DNA of 64,000 bases from Rhabdornis inornatus. Lineage: Eukaryota > Chordata > Aves > Passeriformes > Rhabdornithidae. Made by a program: the position numbers and the translations under genes. Within the stretch, counting starts at the first letter, position 1, and every line of letters starts with the position of its first letter. This document shows positions 61,401 to 64,000 of the stretch, piece by piece. The stretch spans positions 2,317,426 to 2,381,425 of the forward strand of contig VWZS01009934.1 of assembly GCA_013397075.1 (NCBI GenBank), written 5' to 3'. The notes under the pieces are model-generated. The model had not been told where the DNA came from. It made no database searches and worked only from the letters and a program-made list of their open reading frames with translations.

Positions 61401-64000
61401 ATGCATGAAGACTGGAGTCCTACCCTTCTGGCATGCTTAGATCTGGCTGATAAATCTCTCCTGACCATTCTTTTCCTTTGGAAAAATGCTGTCAGGGGAA
61501 TGGGATGTTCCCTGGCAGGGAAGTGAGGAAGATCCAGAGCTTTCTCACCTTTCCAGATGGGATTCATATTTAGTAGGCAAGATTAACATCAGCTCCTTTG
61601 TTTTGTGTGAGGCTTGTGTTTGTTTAATGAAAAAATCTTGCTTGTTTCAGCTCTTGCAAGAAACCAAAACTTGAATATTTGATCCTTCAAAAAAAAAACT
61701 GCTAAGACAAAACCTGGCGATAAAGTAATGCCATTAAAGGAGTTAAAAGTGGTTTTGTCCTGCAATGATAACACACTAACTCCACAGATGCATTGAGTCG
61801 TGCAGTGATGCTGAGCAAAAGCATGGGGGCCCTGACCCTGAACCCATCTAAGCCTTTCCCTTTTCTTCAAAAGCTTCAAAACTCTGAGTGTGCTGTCCTG
61901 AGTTTGGCTCGGTGCTGTTGTTTGTACTGTCTGGAAGGCAGTGGGTGTCTGGCTGGAGGTCCCTCTGGCCCCAGGGTGGGTGTGAGCCCCTGGTGCTCCC
62001 AGGCAGAGCAGAGGGATGGGGCAGGCTGTCCCTTCCCTCAGGCATCTCTTCAGCTACTGCCACAGAATAAAGAAAATGTCAGACCAGCTACTAACAGATA
62101 AATAAATAAATAACCAGGAATAATCATCCCACCTGTGGTTTCTGATATGTGGCGCTGGTCTGGCTATAACTTTCCTTGTGACCTTTGTATTTCTCTAAAA
62201 GCAAAACCTAGAGCTCTGGGGATAAATTGATTCACCATCGTAGGAAAAACAGAGGTAATGTGTTGCACAGCCCTGGACAAAGACGATGCTTTAATCATAC
62301 AGCCTTATACAGCCAGAGCAAGCAAAATTCAGAGTGATTCCAGCAGAGGCTGCATAGGATTTTGCCAAGTTTTAATTTGATTATTAATTTACACTTCTGA
62401 TTTATAAAGAGAAAAGCAATTTATAAATATATGTGTGAAAAAGAGAAATGTGTATGCAAGGAGACAATAGAGAGGAGAGAAAGTCCACCTTCTAGAGGCT
62501 CTGCTTCTAATCAGTATCTTGCTTGAATTAATTTAAAACTTACATTTCTGATGCCAGAAACATGATGACCAAAGTTTTAGCCAACCCATGAACTCATTGC
62601 AGTTGTGTTTGGCTCTTGGTTATCAATGAAAACCACATATTAACAGAAAGTTTGACTATTCTTTATCTCTATCATGTTATTAACATGTAAGTTAATTTTT
62701 TTTCTATTTAGCATTTTAAAGTCACAACCTGCAGCATGCAGCATCAATCAGAAAGCTGATTGGGTTCAGAAGGATACAATCGATCACTTTTGTGTCTGTT
62801 CAGTCATTAACAGCTGAAATTAAGTCAAAATTAGTTTCTATGTAAATAGAATGTGGCAAAATTAATCTAGGTATCATAGAAGACCAATGTGCTAGGATGT
62901 GTGCTATAGAAATTAAATCATTTCCTCAGATTGCTGAGCCATAATTAGTTTTGTAATTTTTTTTTCATAGCTTGATCCGGGTGAACAATTAAAATCAGTC
63001 ATGTTTTCCTCTGAATTTGGTTTCCATTATTAGGAATTATAACAAAATGGTGCTTGTGAAAGACAACAGTGCTCCAGAGACCAAAATGAAGTTTCCATAT
63101 ATAACTGCACATATGTCCACATGGCCTACCAACAACGATAAAATCTGCTGTCTCAGGAGATCATCTTTCAAAGCCTGCCTTCCATTATACTGCTAATGCT
63201 GATAAATGTGTCTCTTTTGAGGCCAAGTGCCTGTATCTCCATGACAATTCATGAAAGTGATTCATGCAAAGAAATTGTTCACCGGCTTAGAATTTAGTTA
63301 ACCTTGTCTCTTATTTCAGCACAATACACACTGGAGTTTTCATTTGAGATGAGATGCAGTACTTTTTAATGCCCAACACACACAAAAAACCCCAAACAGT
63401 CATTCTATACCCTGGTACTTCCTGAAAGATACAGGTTTTCACATGGGAAGGATTTGGATGTAAACACTGTTTAATGAATTTTTCTTCCCTTTCTCACATG
63501 TTTGCACCGATCTCCCTTGTGAACAGTTGTTCATCCCAGAAACAGATATCACAATCTGCTCTGTCCTAATAATAACAGCAGTAGAAACAACATTGTGTTT
63601 CCTATTTGGAAAGCAAGTTAGGAATTTCATCTATTTCACAGCATTATGAGATCACAGTAATTAAAGTCTTCAGTTTTTAGGCAACCATGCAGTTCAGCAC
63701 ACCTTTGTTGTACTTTCTAGCTGAAGGAGCCCAAAATTTGAGATTATGATGAGCAAATTCATCTGAATAGTCTTTGTTTCGTGGTGCTTAAGGGGAACAA
63801 ATGTATCATTACAGGTAAATGGAACAAAGTAAATGGAACAAAGAGTGCCAGCAAATCATGGAACCTTTTCATTTGAGTCATTATCTTCCACGAAGTTTGC
63901 TCAGCATTTGAGGAAAAACATTGTGCTGGCACTCTTGCATCACTGAACACTTGCACAGGCACACTTTTTTTTCTCCCTCTTTAACACTGTTCAAGCTGCT
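58433..64000 (+). other. MTCL1: Intron 4 of the MTCL1-like gene (continues past the window)
   Basis: From the GTATGG donor to the right edge no further family exon was found; the next expected block would be an acidic, Asp/Ser-rich coiled-coil segment. The sequence is AT-rich and free of recognisable transposons. It has a short (ATAA)n run near 62099-62112 and a small inverted repeat CAATCAG-AAAG-CTGATTG at 62745-62762. Confidence 0.65.

Overview
The window looks like a stretch of avian, probably passerine, nuclear genome. The reasons are two CR1 LINE fragments in the bird style, an LTR of the kind common in songbird genomes, low repeat density, one CpG-island promoter, tiny exons separated by long introns, and one assembly gap of 492 N at 3509-4000. 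There are no bacterial-style operons, CRISPR arrays, tRNAs or rRNAs that I can see.

Only one protein-coding gene can be supported: the 5' part of a plus-strand gene of the MTCL/SOGA family, most likely MTCL1 (microtubule crosslinking factor 1). Four exons have clean splice signals and are all in phase 0: the end of exon 1 (to 4167), exon 2 (15552-15776, 75 codons), exon 3 (17282-17440, 53 codons) and exon 4 (58373-58432, 20 codons). Joined, they encode one continuous charged coiled coil. The start codon and most of the N-terminal coding sequence fall in, or next to, the assembly gap. The later exons lie beyond the right edge.

Layout: 1 to about 3030 is intergenic or distal promoter sequence with CpG-rich patches at about 1745-2030 and 2160-2690. 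About 3030-4450 is the CpG-island promoter and exon 1, with a TATA-like element, GC boxes and two candidate upstream ORFs. Intron 1 (4168-15551) holds an old LINE remnant and low-complexity tracts. Intron 2 (15777-17281) is plain. Intron 3 (17441-58372, about 41 kb) holds an internally deleted antisense CR1 split by a solo LTR, a second CR1 tail, and several small tandem and inverted repeats. Intron 4 runs from 58433 off the right edge.

I found no convincing new biological system. The most useful points are the start codon hidden by the gap, the nested CR1/LTR locus, and a few compact palindromes in the large intron. The remaining open frames of 60-190 codons look like chance: they lack family resemblance or supporting splice structure.
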